Assembly (NCBI GenBank): GCA_038239365.1 | Contig: JBBSEU010000331.1 | Coordinates: 1 to 5,718, forward strand | Direction: 5' to 3' | Source of the DNA: JBBRMW01 sp038239365 | GTDB lineage: Bacteria > Chloroflexota > Anaerolineae > Aggregatilineales > UBA2796 | Length of the DNA stretch: 5,718 bases | In this document: positions 1 through 5,580 of the stretch, piece by piece | Position numbering within the stretch: the stretch's first letter is position 1 | Layout of the letters: the number at the start of each line of letters is the position of its first letter | Notes under the pieces: generated by a model | The model's input: the letters and a program-made list of their open reading frames with translations, nothing else | What the model was told of the DNA's origin: nothing | Databases searched by the model: none | Position numbers and translations under genes: made by a program

Positions 1-1
1 A

Positions 2-1588
2 ATTGCGATGCGCTTGCTGCCCGCACTGCTCAACCTGATCGGCGTGCCAGTGATGTTCAACCTGGGGCGGCGTCTGTACCGCGACGATCATGTGGGTTAC
101 GTTGCCGCGCTGTTCTGGGCGATCAATCCCTACCAAATCTGGCATTCGCAGGATGTTCGCAACTATGCGATCTGGTCAGCCCTGAGCGTACTGGCGATGT
201 GGTTACTTGTTCACGCTGTTGAAAAAAAACGTCGCATCGACTGGCTACTGTATATCGTTGCCGAGTGTGCTGCGCTCTACATCTTTTTCTTCCAGATATT
301 TTTTGTGCTGGTGGGCGCGCTATATGTATATCAGTGGCGACGGAAGGCTTGGCGCGGTTGGCTGCTCTCGATGATTGTATTGGGCGTGCTGCTGATCCCC
401 TGGTTTGGGCAGGCGTGGGCGCTGGCACACAGCGGCTACAAAGGCACGGCAGGCGGCGCGAATCCCGCCGAACTCATCACGCGCTTTCTCCCGGCACTTG
501 TGTTCGGCGAAACCAGTCCGATTTTTGCCAAATTATGGAATCTGGTACTCATCTTTTTCGGTGTCGGTGTTTTCTTTCTGTGGCGACGTGGCCGCCAGTC
601 TACCGCCCGCTTCCTGAGTTTGTACGTCTGTTTGCCTGCGCTGCTGCTCACTCTGGCCGCGACGCGCATGAACGTCTTTTTGCCGCGCTATCTGATCGCC
701 GCCGCACCCGCCTTGCTGCTCATGATCGCCTATGGACTGGTCAGCCTGCATCGCTGGGTTAGTTATGAACAGCCCCGAATCGCGTGGAGCGGCGTGGCAT
801 TTTTGGCCGCCTTTTGTGTGGTGCTGCCGCTGCTCACCTACTGGCACTCCGATTACCGCAAAACAGGCACGGATTGGTTCGGTCTGCGCGATTATCTGAC
901 CACCCATGTTCGCTCGGATGATCTGGTGCTGCTGACCACGCTCGATCCAAACACGGGCAACGTTGACCCGTCCTTTAACTATTATTTTCGCAATCCAGCC
1001 GACGCCTATTCGCTGCCCCGCCCGAATGTGGATACTGCCGACTATATCCGTCGGGCTGCCCAACGTTACCGCGCGATCTGGTTTATTCCCAGTGGCGACT
1101 ACGCCCGCCCGATTGATCTTGCACTCCGCGAAAACACTCAACTGATCAGCGATCAGGGCGCGGGCGAAAACCTGATCGTGCGTGAATATCGTGCGCGGGA
1201 GCTAAAACCCACCGAGATCGATCATCCACTGGCGATCCGTTCCGGCGATCTTGCCTTGCGTGGCTACAGTATCGAGCAATCCGCCGCGCAACTGACCGTG
1301 ATCCTGTTCTGGCAGCCGGGCAGCACGACCACCGACAAAGTATTCATCCACCTGATCGGCGCGATCAATCCCGCTACCGGATCGCCGCTCTGGGCACAGG
1401 ACGATCATCCGCCGTTGCCAGCCGCGCGCGATGTGTACACGCTCAACCTGACCGACGTTCCACCCGGCAGCTACGCAGTTCAAATCGGCCTGTACGATCC
1501 GGCTAACCCATCTCAACGCCGCACCTGGTTCAATCAGACCGCTGAGCAAGTCGGCGAAAGCGTCACCCTGAGTGCCGTCTCCAAGTAA
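2..1588 (+). CDS. GT39-like membrane glycosyltransferase, 5' partial
   Basis: This is probably an inner-membrane glycosyltransferase of the ArnT/PMT-like GT39 group, which moves a sugar from a polyprenyl-phosphate carrier to an acceptor on the outer face. The frame is open to the window edge (Ile-Ala before the first Met at base 8), so that Met is almost certainly internal. Counting from it, the RLLPALLN..LGRRLYR stretch (2-25) and NPYQIWHSQDVRNYAIW (40-56) match the family's conserved loop after the catalytic region. The catalytic acidic residues normally precede this and are missing here. About seven hydrophobic segments follow, up to residue 280. A soluble region (about 285-395) comes next, then a beta-rich tail (about 410-510: LRGYSI, LFWQPG, VFIHLIG, AQDDHPPL, PPGSYAVQIGLYDP) resembling the tail often seen in Chloroflexota and cyanobacterial membrane glycosyltransferases. 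The substrate is unknown. The gene ends with TAA and converges on the WD40 gene. Confidence 0.85.
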   Translation: MAMRLLPALLNLIGVPVMFNLGRRLYRDDHVGYVAALFWAINPYQIWHSQDVRNYAIWSALSVLAMWLLVHAVEKKRRIDWLLYIVAECAALYIFFFQIFFVLVGALYVYQWRRKAWRGWLLSMIVLGVLLIPWFGQAWALAHSGYKGTAGGANPAELITRFLPALVFGETSPIFAKLWNLVLIFFGVGVFFLWRRGRQSTARFLSLYVCLPALLLTLAATRMNVFLPRYLIAAAPALLLMIAYGLVSLHRWVSYEQPRIAWSGVAFLAAFCVVLPLLTYWHSDYRKTGTDWFGLRDYLTTHVRSDDLVLLTTLDPNTGNVDPSFNYYFRNPADAYSLPRPNVDTADYIRRAAQRYRAIWFIPSGDYARPIDLALRENTQLISDQGAGENLIVREYRARELKPTEIDHPLAIRSGDLALRGYSIEQSAAQLTVILFWQPGSTTTDKVFIHLIGAINPATGSPLWAQDDHPPLPAARDVYTLNLTDVPPGSYAVQIGLYDPANPSQRRTWFNQTAEQVGESVTLSAVSK

Positions 1589-1599
1589 TCGCCATCAAA

Positions 1600-1618
1600 C
1601 CATTGCCAGTTCCAATGG
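1600..1618. terminator. Weak candidate bidirectional terminator hairpin
   Basis: A perfect 6-bp stem (CCATTG / CAATGG) with a 7-nt loop lies 11 bases past the glycosyltransferase stop, in the convergent spacer. Read on the - strand the stem is followed by TTT, so it may serve the WD40 gene better. On the + strand no T-run follows directly. A second tiny hairpin (TCGC-ttt-GCGA) lies nearby, at about 1653-1663. The stem is short, so a terminator role is only plausible. Confidence 0.35.
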
Positions 1619-1677
1619 CTCTTGAGGCGTTTTGGAAGCTGGTTTAGCCTTCGCTTTGCGATACAACAAACGAGGTC

Positions 1678-2841
1678 TCAACAATATTCAAGCAACTTAG
1701 CCCCAGCTATTGCATCCCGCAAGTACAATCGCTGTGTCCCATCTTCAAGTAGCCAATAATTTCCATCAGTACTGAAATCGAAAGGCTCACTCCCTATACT
1801 CCATTGATCTAAAGTGATGCGTTTCACTAGCTGGCTCTGTACGACATCCCAAACATCAATATTGTATGTGCTTGAGTGATCGCTTGGCTGTGTGCCACTA
1901 GGGAGATAAACGTATTTGCTATCAGGTGTAAATCTCACAACGTTATCATAATTTTGAAAAATCGAAAATTCGTGTAAACGCTTTCCTGTGCGAACATTCC
2001 ACAGAGATACTTCATCTGGGACAACATAATCACGCGAAAAAACGACGATATACTGACTATCTGGCGAAAAATTCCATCGTCGGCCATCCAGGTCTCGGCC
2101 ATCTAATACATCAAAGGCACGAGGATCTTTCATGCTCCAAACAATCAGTCCGCGCTCGTCACTGGTTACCAGTACACTACCATCTGGTGACAACATCGTA
2201 TGTCTAACTAATGGAGTGTCGATTTTATGAATGAGACGACCTGTGGAAATTTCCCAGATTAGATAAGCATTTGAATCGGTCGTCATCACAATCTGTGCAG
2301 AAGCAGATACATCGATTCGACCGTTACCCAACAACATGTTGCCGGAGTAAGTATGCAAATTTGTACCTTTTAGCGTGTCCCACAAGACTGCTCCCTCGGA
2401 ACCACCTGTTAGCAGAAAGCGTCCATCGGACACGAAAAAGACCAGCGTCCCGAAGGTCTCATTCGGGTTTTCTCGACTTCGTGCGTAGCTTTTCAACTCT
2501 TGACCAGTCACCACGTCAAACAAGACGGCTCGATCTTCAAGACCCGCTGCAATATACTTGCCGTCTGGTGAGAAAGTGATGTTTGTCACAGGTTTATCGG
2601 TTGAATATGTCTGAACGAGTTCGCCTGTCTTTGTATTATAAAGGCGCATTGGTCCAGGAGAGTGAATCGCCAACACATGCTGTTCATCCGGCGAAAAAAT
2701 AGCTTCTTCAAAGAAGCCGGGCAATTTGCAACTACCGGAATCTAACCAAAAATGTATAGAATATAGAGATATTGATATTAATAAGAGATTGAAAAATAAG
2801 ATAGCACGTCTAACCAAATTTTGCGTGTATTGCTTTTCCAT
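1678..2841 (-). CDS. Membrane-anchored WD40-like beta-propeller protein
   Basis: This 387-residue protein has a short basic N-terminus, one hydrophobic segment (about 13-33), and then repeats of about 41-45 residues to the C-terminus. Each repeat pairs an SPDG-type turn (S50, S91, S138 degenerate, S218, S259, T305, S357; the copy near 180 is degraded) with a LWD-type strand (LYN 67, LFD 107, LWD 153, IWE 195, VWS 234, LWN 280, VWD 330, LRD 374). That makes about eight units, enough for a seven- or eight-bladed propeller. Such domains are binding scaffolds, and no catalytic domain is fused. C38 lies just after the hydrophobic segment, but SGSC is not a proper lipobox, so a signal anchor is preferred. 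The ATG start has GGAAG four bases upstream. The gene looks AT-richer than the glycosyltransferase, especially at its 5' end, and stands alone between convergent and same-strand neighbours. Partner and role are unknown. Confidence 0.85.
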   Translation of the reverse strand: MEKQYTQNLVRRAILFFNLLLISISLYSIHFWLDSGSCKLPGFFEEAIFSPDEQHVLAIHSPGPMRLYNTKTGELVQTYSTDKPVTNITFSPDGKYIAAGLEDRAVLFDVVTGQELKSYARSRENPNETFGTLVFFVSDGRFLLTGGSEGAVLWDTLKGTNLHTYSGNMLLGNGRIDVSASAQIVMTTDSNAYLIWEISTGRLIHKIDTPLVRHTMLSPDGSVLVTSDERGLIVWSMKDPRAFDVLDGRDLDGRRWNFSPDSQYIVVFSRDYVVPDEVSLWNVRTGKRLHEFSIFQNYDNVVRFTPDSKYVYLPSGTQPSDHSSTYNIDVWDVVQSQLVKRITLDQWSIGSEPFDFSTDGNYWLLEDGTQRLYLRDAIAGAKLLEYC

Positions 2842-2870
2842 GAGACTTCCAGTCTAATCCGAATATTCGT

Positions 2871-2879
2871 ATTGTAACA
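2871..2879 (-). promoter_or_regulatory. Extended -10 promoter for the WD40 gene
   Basis: On the - strand the bases read TGTTACAAT, a TGn-TACAAT extended -10 element about 30 bases before the ATG. No good -35 box lies at 17 bp (TTGGCT at 15 bp is the best), which is common for extended -10 promoters. The implied leader is roughly 20-25 nt. Confidence 0.45.
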
Positions 2880-2892
2880 CTCAAGAAGGGTA

Positions 2893-2910
2893 GCCAATCC
2901 AAGAATTGGC
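2893..2910. repeat. Short inverted repeat at the -35 region of the WD40 gene
   Basis: GCCAAT and ATTGGC form perfect 6-bp arms around a 6-bp spacer. The repeat covers the position where the -35 region of the proposed WD40 promoter would lie. It could be an operator, but an isolated 6-bp inverted repeat can also arise by chance. Confidence 0.3.
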
Positions 2911-3151
2911 CCTTGGGCAGATCATGTGCTGAGGAGATGTGATGTGTGATTCATAGACAAGATTTCAAATTTTAGTGCGGGTTTGATAAATACGCGGATT
3001 AATAGAAACGCCTTTTATTGTCTCGCCAAATTTCACACACTTTTCGTCAATCTGACCGATTCCACTGGGCGAAAAATTGATGTTGACGGCGCTTTTACGG
3101 TGCAAACAATTTCCCATTAATCTGACTCTTTAACTTAACTGCTTGGATCAC
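2911..3151. other. Gene-free intergenic stretch, no feature recognised
   Basis: I see no open frame with a ribosome binding site, no tRNA- or rRNA-like sequence and no long repeat here. The 8-mer AATCTGAC occurs twice, at 3049 and 3119, which may be chance. The stretch could be the decayed flank of the neighbouring inverted-repeat segment, or ordinary spacer between the VOC gene's 3' end and the WD40 promoter. Confidence 0.4.
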
Positions 3152-3332
3152 TGGATAACATGCGGAATTAGAAAAGCATTGAGGCGTCTTGCAATCGCCA
3201 ATTTTATCACCAAAAGTGAGCCTCAAAAGGGGCGTATTTCGCCAAAAAGGGGTTGATAGATTGTCGATACATTGAGGCAAGGTAGACTTGCGGCCTCGAT
3301 ATTTGTACTGTAGCTATTCCGCATGTTATCCA
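3152..3332. mobile_element. MITE-like segment with 17-bp terminal inverted repeats
   Basis: The arms at 3152-3168 (TGGATAACATGCGGAAT) and 3316-3332 are perfect inverted copies, 17 of 17. They enclose 147 bp with no credible gene, giving a 181-bp unit in the size range of miniature inverted-repeat elements. The interior is rich in short hairpins and carries the direct repeat CATTGAGGC twice. The right arm runs into the VOC gene and provides its last Gly codon and its TAA. No target-site duplication is visible next to the arms. An alternative is a long-stem structured 3' UTR of the marR-VOC transcript. The inverted repeat itself is certain, and the mobile origin is inference. Confidence 0.45.
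3271..3300 (-). terminator. Bulged hairpin just past the VOC gene
   Basis: Two stacked stems, GCAAG/CTTGC around a 5-nt loop and an outer ATTGAG/CTCGAT with one G-T pair, are separated by a 3-nt bulge. The hairpin lies 26 bases beyond the VOC stop on the - strand. No T-run follows on that strand, so it may be a processing or stability element rather than an intrinsic terminator. Confidence 0.3.
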
Positions 3333-3709
3333 ATAGGTGTGGGCAGTTCGTACCAAACCTCGACCTCATAACCATCAGGATCAGTGAAAAATAAATATGG
3401 CTCACCGGGCGCGAATTCGCCTTTTCTAAGAATCTTTCCACCCGCTTGCTCCACAACGTGAGCCGCCTCGTCAATATCTGCCGGATTAGTAAGACGAAAC
3501 CCAAAATGTGCGATACTGCCCGTTTGTCCGGTTTCTTTTGGGTTTTCCTCGAATACCAGAACGTCACGGCTGCCCGGTGTCTGTGCCTGAATGAAGCCAT
3601 TGCTGCGGTACACTTCGATAACACCGAATACTCGCTGATAAAATTCCAGTGAACGCTCAACATTGTGAACACCAAGCGCGATGTGCGTTAAACCATAAGT
3701 TTTGATCAT
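3326..3709 (-). CDS. VOC (glyoxalase/bleomycin-resistance) superfamily protein
   Basis: This 127-residue single-domain protein belongs to the vicinal oxygen chelate superfamily, which includes glyoxalases, fosfomycin-resistance thiol transferases, ring-cleaving dioxygenases and drug-binding proteins. The two beta-alpha-beta-beta-beta halves are visible: THIALGVHNVERSLEFYQRVFG (8-29), then IAHFGFRL (66-73) through the FFTDPDGYEVEVWYE end (107-121). H9, H68 and E117 sit where the family's metal ligands are expected, so an enzyme of the metal-dependent type is plausible. The ATG start at 3709 is preferred over an upstream in-frame GTG at 3733 because AGGAG lies 7 bases before it. The gene follows marR by 42 bp on the same strand and is probably cotranscribed. 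Its last codon and stop fall inside the 17-bp inverted-repeat arm. Substrate is not inferable. Confidence 0.88.
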   Translation of the reverse strand: MIKTYGLTHIALGVHNVERSLEFYQRVFGVIEVYRSNGFIQAQTPGSRDVLVFEENPKETGQTGSIAHFGFRLTNPADIDEAAHVVEQAGGKILRKGEFAPGEPYLFFTDPDGYEVEVWYELPTPIG

Positions 3710-3716
3710 GAGCCAT

Positions 3717-3721
3717 CTCCT
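3717..3721 (-). promoter_or_regulatory. Ribosome binding site that fixes the VOC start
   Basis: AGGAG on the - strand lies 7 bases upstream of the ATG at 3709. It lies downstream of the alternative GTG at 3733, which has no such site, so it decides the start. Confidence 0.75.
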
Positions 3722-3751
3722 CACATTCCTCACGCGCTTCCAAAAGTAATA

Positions 3752-4225
3752 CTACTCGGCATCACCATCCGTTGATTCCAGCAGCAAACACAACAGCCGT
3801 CTGAGTTCGTGCATCGCGGCATCGCCCAAGATCGCTGCATACTCACGCTCAAGAATCAGTTTGATTTCGTAGCTGTCTCGCAAGAATTGCCATCCCTTCT
3901 CCGTGAAATGAACGATCACCGCGCGTTTATCAATTGGGTCAGGGTTGCGCTGAATGTAACCGCGCCCTTCCAGATCGACGACTAGCTGACTCATCGATTG
4001 TTTGGTCATCCCGGCGCGTTCGGCCAATGTCGTGATGCGCGTGCCGCTCGTATCCAGGTTAGCCAGCAAGGATGTATGCGCCAGGCTCAGCCCCTCATGG
4101 CCGCGTTCACGAAGCAGCACCACCGCCCGCGTACTGTACGCACGGTGCGCCCGCAGGAACAGCCGACCAATATTTTCCTGACGCATCGCCTCCAGCTTTT
4201 TGAGCGCATCCTCTGATTCAGTCAT
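3752..4225 (-). CDS. MarR-family transcriptional regulator
   Basis: This 157-residue regulator is the usual length for MarR proteins, which are dimeric winged-helix repressors released by ligands or oxidation. Helical dimerisation regions lie at both ends (about 8-40 and 113-150). The winged helix-turn-helix spans about 45-110: TRITTLAERAGMT (62-74), a recognition helix TKQSMSQLVVDLEGRGY (74-90), and a wing with NPDPIDKRAVIVHFT (94-108), including the family's D-x-R (D99, R101). The only cysteine is C146 near the C-terminus. The N-terminal sensing cysteine of OhrR-type members is absent, so small-ligand sensing is as likely as direct oxidation. The ATG has AAGGGG just upstream. The gene leads the VOC gene and is divergent from the redoxin gene. 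Palindromic sites between them suggest autoregulation and control of the redoxin. Confidence 0.93.
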   Translation of the reverse strand: MTESEDALKKLEAMRQENIGRLFLRAHRAYSTRAVVLLRERGHEGLSLAHTSLLANLDTSGTRITTLAERAGMTKQSMSQLVVDLEGRGYIQRNPDPIDKRAVIVHFTEKGWQFLRDSYEIKLILEREYAAILGDAAMHELRRLLCLLLESTDGDAE

Positions 4226-4234
4226 TTTGACCCC

Positions 4235-4263
4235 TTGACAAACTAGTCAGTCCGGCTTACTAT
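4235..4263 (+). promoter_or_regulatory. Near-consensus sigma70 promoter for the redoxin gene
   Basis: A consensus -35 box TTGACA (4235-4240) is separated by exactly 17 bp from a -10 box TACTAT (4258-4263). Transcription would start near 4270, giving a leader of about 60 nt before the GTG start. The -35 box abuts the marR ribosome binding site on the other strand. Both operator copies overlap this promoter, so tight repression is expected. Confidence 0.75.
4246..4260. promoter_or_regulatory. Operator copy 1, imperfect 15-bp palindrome
   Basis: GTCAGTC-C-GGCTTAC pairs at 5 of 7 positions and matches copy 2 at 12 of 15 bases. It lies in the promoter spacer and reaches into the -10 box of the redoxin promoter. 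A bound MarR dimer here would block RNA polymerase. Confidence 0.55.
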
Positions 4264-4266
4264 ATG

Positions 4267-4281
4267 GTCAGTCAGACTGAC
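4267..4281. promoter_or_regulatory. Operator copy 2, perfect 15-bp palindrome
   Basis: GTCAGTC-A-GACTGAC has perfect 7-bp arms around one central base. It starts 21 bp after copy 1, about two helical turns, so both sites face the same side of the DNA. It covers the predicted redoxin transcription start and lies just downstream of the proposed marR -10. The MarR product is the likely ligand because its gene is adjacent; this is inference. Confidence 0.7.
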
Positions 4282-4288
4282 TACCATG

Positions 4289-4294
4289 ATTATA
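4289..4294 (-). promoter_or_regulatory. Candidate -10 box of the marR-VOC operon
   Basis: On the - strand these bases read TATAAT, a consensus -10, with no convincing -35 at 16-18 bp. The start would fall near 4282, directly before operator copy 2, consistent with autoregulation. TATAGT at 4259-4264 is a weaker alternative. Confidence 0.4.
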
Positions 4295-4317
4295 GCGACA
4301 GATGAATATTCCCACAC

Positions 4318-4322
4318 AGGAG
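4318..4322 (+). promoter_or_regulatory. Ribosome binding site that selects the GTG start
   Basis: AGGAG lies 6 bases before the GTG at 4329. The upstream in-frame ATG at 4302 has no comparable site, so GTG is the better start for the redoxin gene. Confidence 0.75.
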
Positions 4323-4328
4323 CTTACC

Positions 4329-4895
4329 GTGAAATTGACCACTGGTGTTCCAGCACCCGTCTTCGCCGTTCAGGATATTTTCGGCCAATCAGTTGCACTG
4401 CAAAACTTTGCAGGCAAACTGACTCTGCTCTCATTTTATCGCAACAGTGCTTGTGCGCTCTGCAATTTGCAAGTTCACAAGCTGATCGCGCGTTATCCAG
4501 ACTACCACGCACGCGGTCTGGAAATGCTGGCCGTCTTCGAGTCGCCACTCGAAGGTGTCCGCGCCAATGTTGGTAAGCAGGACGCGCCCTTCTCGATCAT
4601 CGCCGATCCATCGGCTGCGCTCTACGATCTGTACGGCGTCGAGACTTCCGAAGCGAAAGTCATGGCAAATTTCAACACACCCAAGCAGCAGCAGCTTGCA
4701 CAGGAAGCCGCCGCGATTGGCTACCCACTTGTTCGTGAGGAAGGTCAAAACTTCTATCGCCTGCCCGCCGATTTCCTGATCGCGCCGGATTTGACGATCT
4801 TGCGCGCCTTTTACTCGGATGTTGTTGGCGATCATCTGGCCTTCGACGACATCGATCAAGCCTTGCAGGATGCGGCACTGACACCAACACACTAG
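4329..4895 (+). CDS. Peroxiredoxin-like (AhpC/TSA-type) CxxC protein
   Basis: This 188-residue cytoplasmic protein has a thioredoxin fold of the peroxiredoxin-like type. The N-terminal GVPAPVFAVQDIFGQ (6-20) and LTLLSFYRNSACALCNL (31-47) are typical of redoxins. The active site is CxxC at C42-C45 at the end of the first core strand. The residue three before C42 is Asn, not the Thr/Ser of true peroxiredoxins (TxxC), so a thiol-disulphide or atypical peroxidase role is as likely as classical peroxide reduction. Further family marks are RGLEMLAVFES, FSIIADPSAALYDLYGVE and the C-terminal RLPADFLIAPDLTI with GDHLAFDDID. GTG at 4329 is chosen because of its ribosome binding site and because family members usually begin close to this GxPAPxF stretch. 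It is transcribed away from marR through the shared operators and is probably part of its regulon. It ends before a strong hairpin. Confidence 0.88.
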   Translation: MKLTTGVPAPVFAVQDIFGQSVALQNFAGKLTLLSFYRNSACALCNLQVHKLIARYPDYHARGLEMLAVFESPLEGVRANVGKQDAPFSIIADPSAALYDLYGVETSEAKVMANFNTPKQQQLAQEAAAIGYPLVREEGQNFYRLPADFLIAPDLTILRAFYSDVVGDHLAFDDIDQALQDAALTPTH

Positions 4896-4906
4896 CTCTA
4901 AATAAT

Positions 4907-4940
4907 GTTAACCCCTTCCCGAAAAATGGAAGGGGTTAAC
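4907..4940. terminator. Strong hairpin between convergent genes
   Basis: A perfect 13-bp stem (GTTAACCCCTTCC and its complement) closes an 8-nt A-rich loop. It lies 11 bases after the redoxin stop and 38 bases after the stop of the opposite-strand gene. On the + strand no T-run follows. On the - strand the stem is followed by ATTATTT, a modest U-rich tail. It probably ends or protects transcripts from both sides. Confidence 0.75.
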
Positions 4941-4978
4941 GTTGACTGTCGCACTGAATCTTATCAACTTAGCGCAAA

Positions 4979-5476
4979 TTACAAATCATCCCCGTCAAAT
5001 TCGTTCTCAGAACCGGGCAGGTTTTTCCAGCCGAGTTCCCCCGGATTGACCTTTTTATCGCGGTTATCCACGCGCCGCTCCTCAACCACAATCCCATTTT
5101 CCAGCTTGAGGTGTGTCTCAAATTCGTAGACTGAGCCGAAACCCATGTGAACGTAGTGCAGCAGTTCGCCTTCGGGAATGCGAATCACCGCAGTAACCCA
5201 ATCGGCAAAGATCGGCTCTGTCTCCTTGATTCCATAACGTCCGCCCACATCAAGTAAATAGAACTTGCCGTCCTTGAGTTCCCAGGTGCCGATATAACCG
5301 CGCCAACAGGCCGTCGAAAACACAAAGCTGGAGATTTTTCCGTCGTCGATGCCCTGCCGAATTTCATCGTCGCTGAGCAGCACAATGCGCGGGTGATCGT
5401 CGGGGATGGGCGGACAAAAAGCCATCGACGTTTTCTTGCCTTCAAGAATCAGGTTTTCGTGGAACTGAGCGGTCAT
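4979..5476 (-). CDS. Uncharacterised conserved-looking 165-aa protein
   Basis: I do not recognise a named family with confidence. The 165-residue protein has no signal peptide or membrane segment and is probably cytoplasmic. The middle looks like a compact beta-rich domain with several aromatic landmarks: VFSTACWRGYIGTWELKDGKFYLLDV (52-77), FADWVTAVIRIPEGELLHYVHMGFGSVYEFE (90-120). The C-terminal 35 residues are charged and end in an acidic tail, probably flexible. C21 and C57 are the only cysteines. The alternating strand pattern with TWEL and a G-x-L-L-x-Y-V-H-M-G-x-G-S-V-Y block suggests a conserved fold, possibly an immunity- or sensor-type small protein, but that is a guess. The ATG has AAGGAG 8 bases upstream, a strong site. 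It converges with the redoxin gene and diverges from the exported-protein gene. Confidence 0.75.
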   Translation of the reverse strand: MTAQFHENLILEGKKTSMAFCPPIPDDHPRIVLLSDDEIRQGIDDGKISSFVFSTACWRGYIGTWELKDGKFYLLDVGGRYGIKETEPIFADWVTAVIRIPEGELLHYVHMGFGSVYEFETHLKLENGIVVEERRVDNRDKKVNPGELGWKNLPGSENEFDGDDL

Positions 5477-5500
5477 CGGCTGAACTCCTTTTCCGAACGA

Positions 5501-5518
5501 GAACGGACTGATCGGTTC
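5501..5518. repeat. Imperfect 18-bp palindrome in the leader of the 165-aa gene
   Basis: GAACGGACTGATCGGTTC pairs at six of nine positions, with perfect GAAC/GTTC ends. It lies 25 bases upstream of the 165-aa gene's start, probably within its leader, and could be an operator or a weak RNA hairpin. Confidence 0.3.
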
Positions 5519-5521
5519 TTT

Positions 5522-5550
5522 TATATAATATTCACATTAGAACAACATAA
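5522..5550 (-). promoter_or_regulatory. Weak candidate promoter for the 165-aa gene
   Basis: The - strand has TTATGT (5545-5550), 17 bp, then TATATA (5522-5527), in an AT-rich patch about 50 bases before the ATG. Other pairings, such as TTGTCT with TATTAT at 19 bp, are possible, so the exact boxes are uncertain. Confidence 0.3.
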
Positions 5551-5580
5551 GACAAAGAAACTCCCAATCTTCTATATGAT

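Noticed and set aside
533..1141. 202-codon - strand frame opposite the glycosyltransferase
   Set aside because: It is antisense to a strongly supported coding region and shows no domain.
2271..2579. 102-codon + strand frame inside the WD40 gene
   Set aside because: It is antisense to the repeat-containing propeller and has no ribosome binding site or recognisable motif.
2731..2740. Lipobox at C38 of the WD40 protein
   Set aside because: The residues before the cysteine are SGS, not the L-A/S-G/A pattern, and the hydrophobic segment is better explained as an anchor.
3049..3126. Direct repeat AATCTGAC at 3049 and 3119
   Set aside because: Eight bases at this spacing can occur by chance, and there is no larger repeat unit around either copy.
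3095..3280. 61-codon open frame on the - strand in the gap between the VOC and WD40 genes
   Set aside because: It has no ribosome binding site, runs across the inverted-repeat arm and small hairpins, and its composition does not look like a protein.
3223..3675. 150-codon - strand frame overlapping the VOC gene
   Set aside because: It is a different frame across the clear VOC coding sequence and the repeat segment, with no recognisable domain.
4431..4892. 153-codon - strand frame opposite the redoxin gene
   Set aside because: The + strand frame carries the CxxC and the redoxin motifs, so this is a shadow.
5524..5529. TATAAT on the + strand as a promoter -10
   Set aside because: No -35 box lies at a suitable distance, and the TTGACA-17-TATATT pair downstream is far better placed for the rightward gene.
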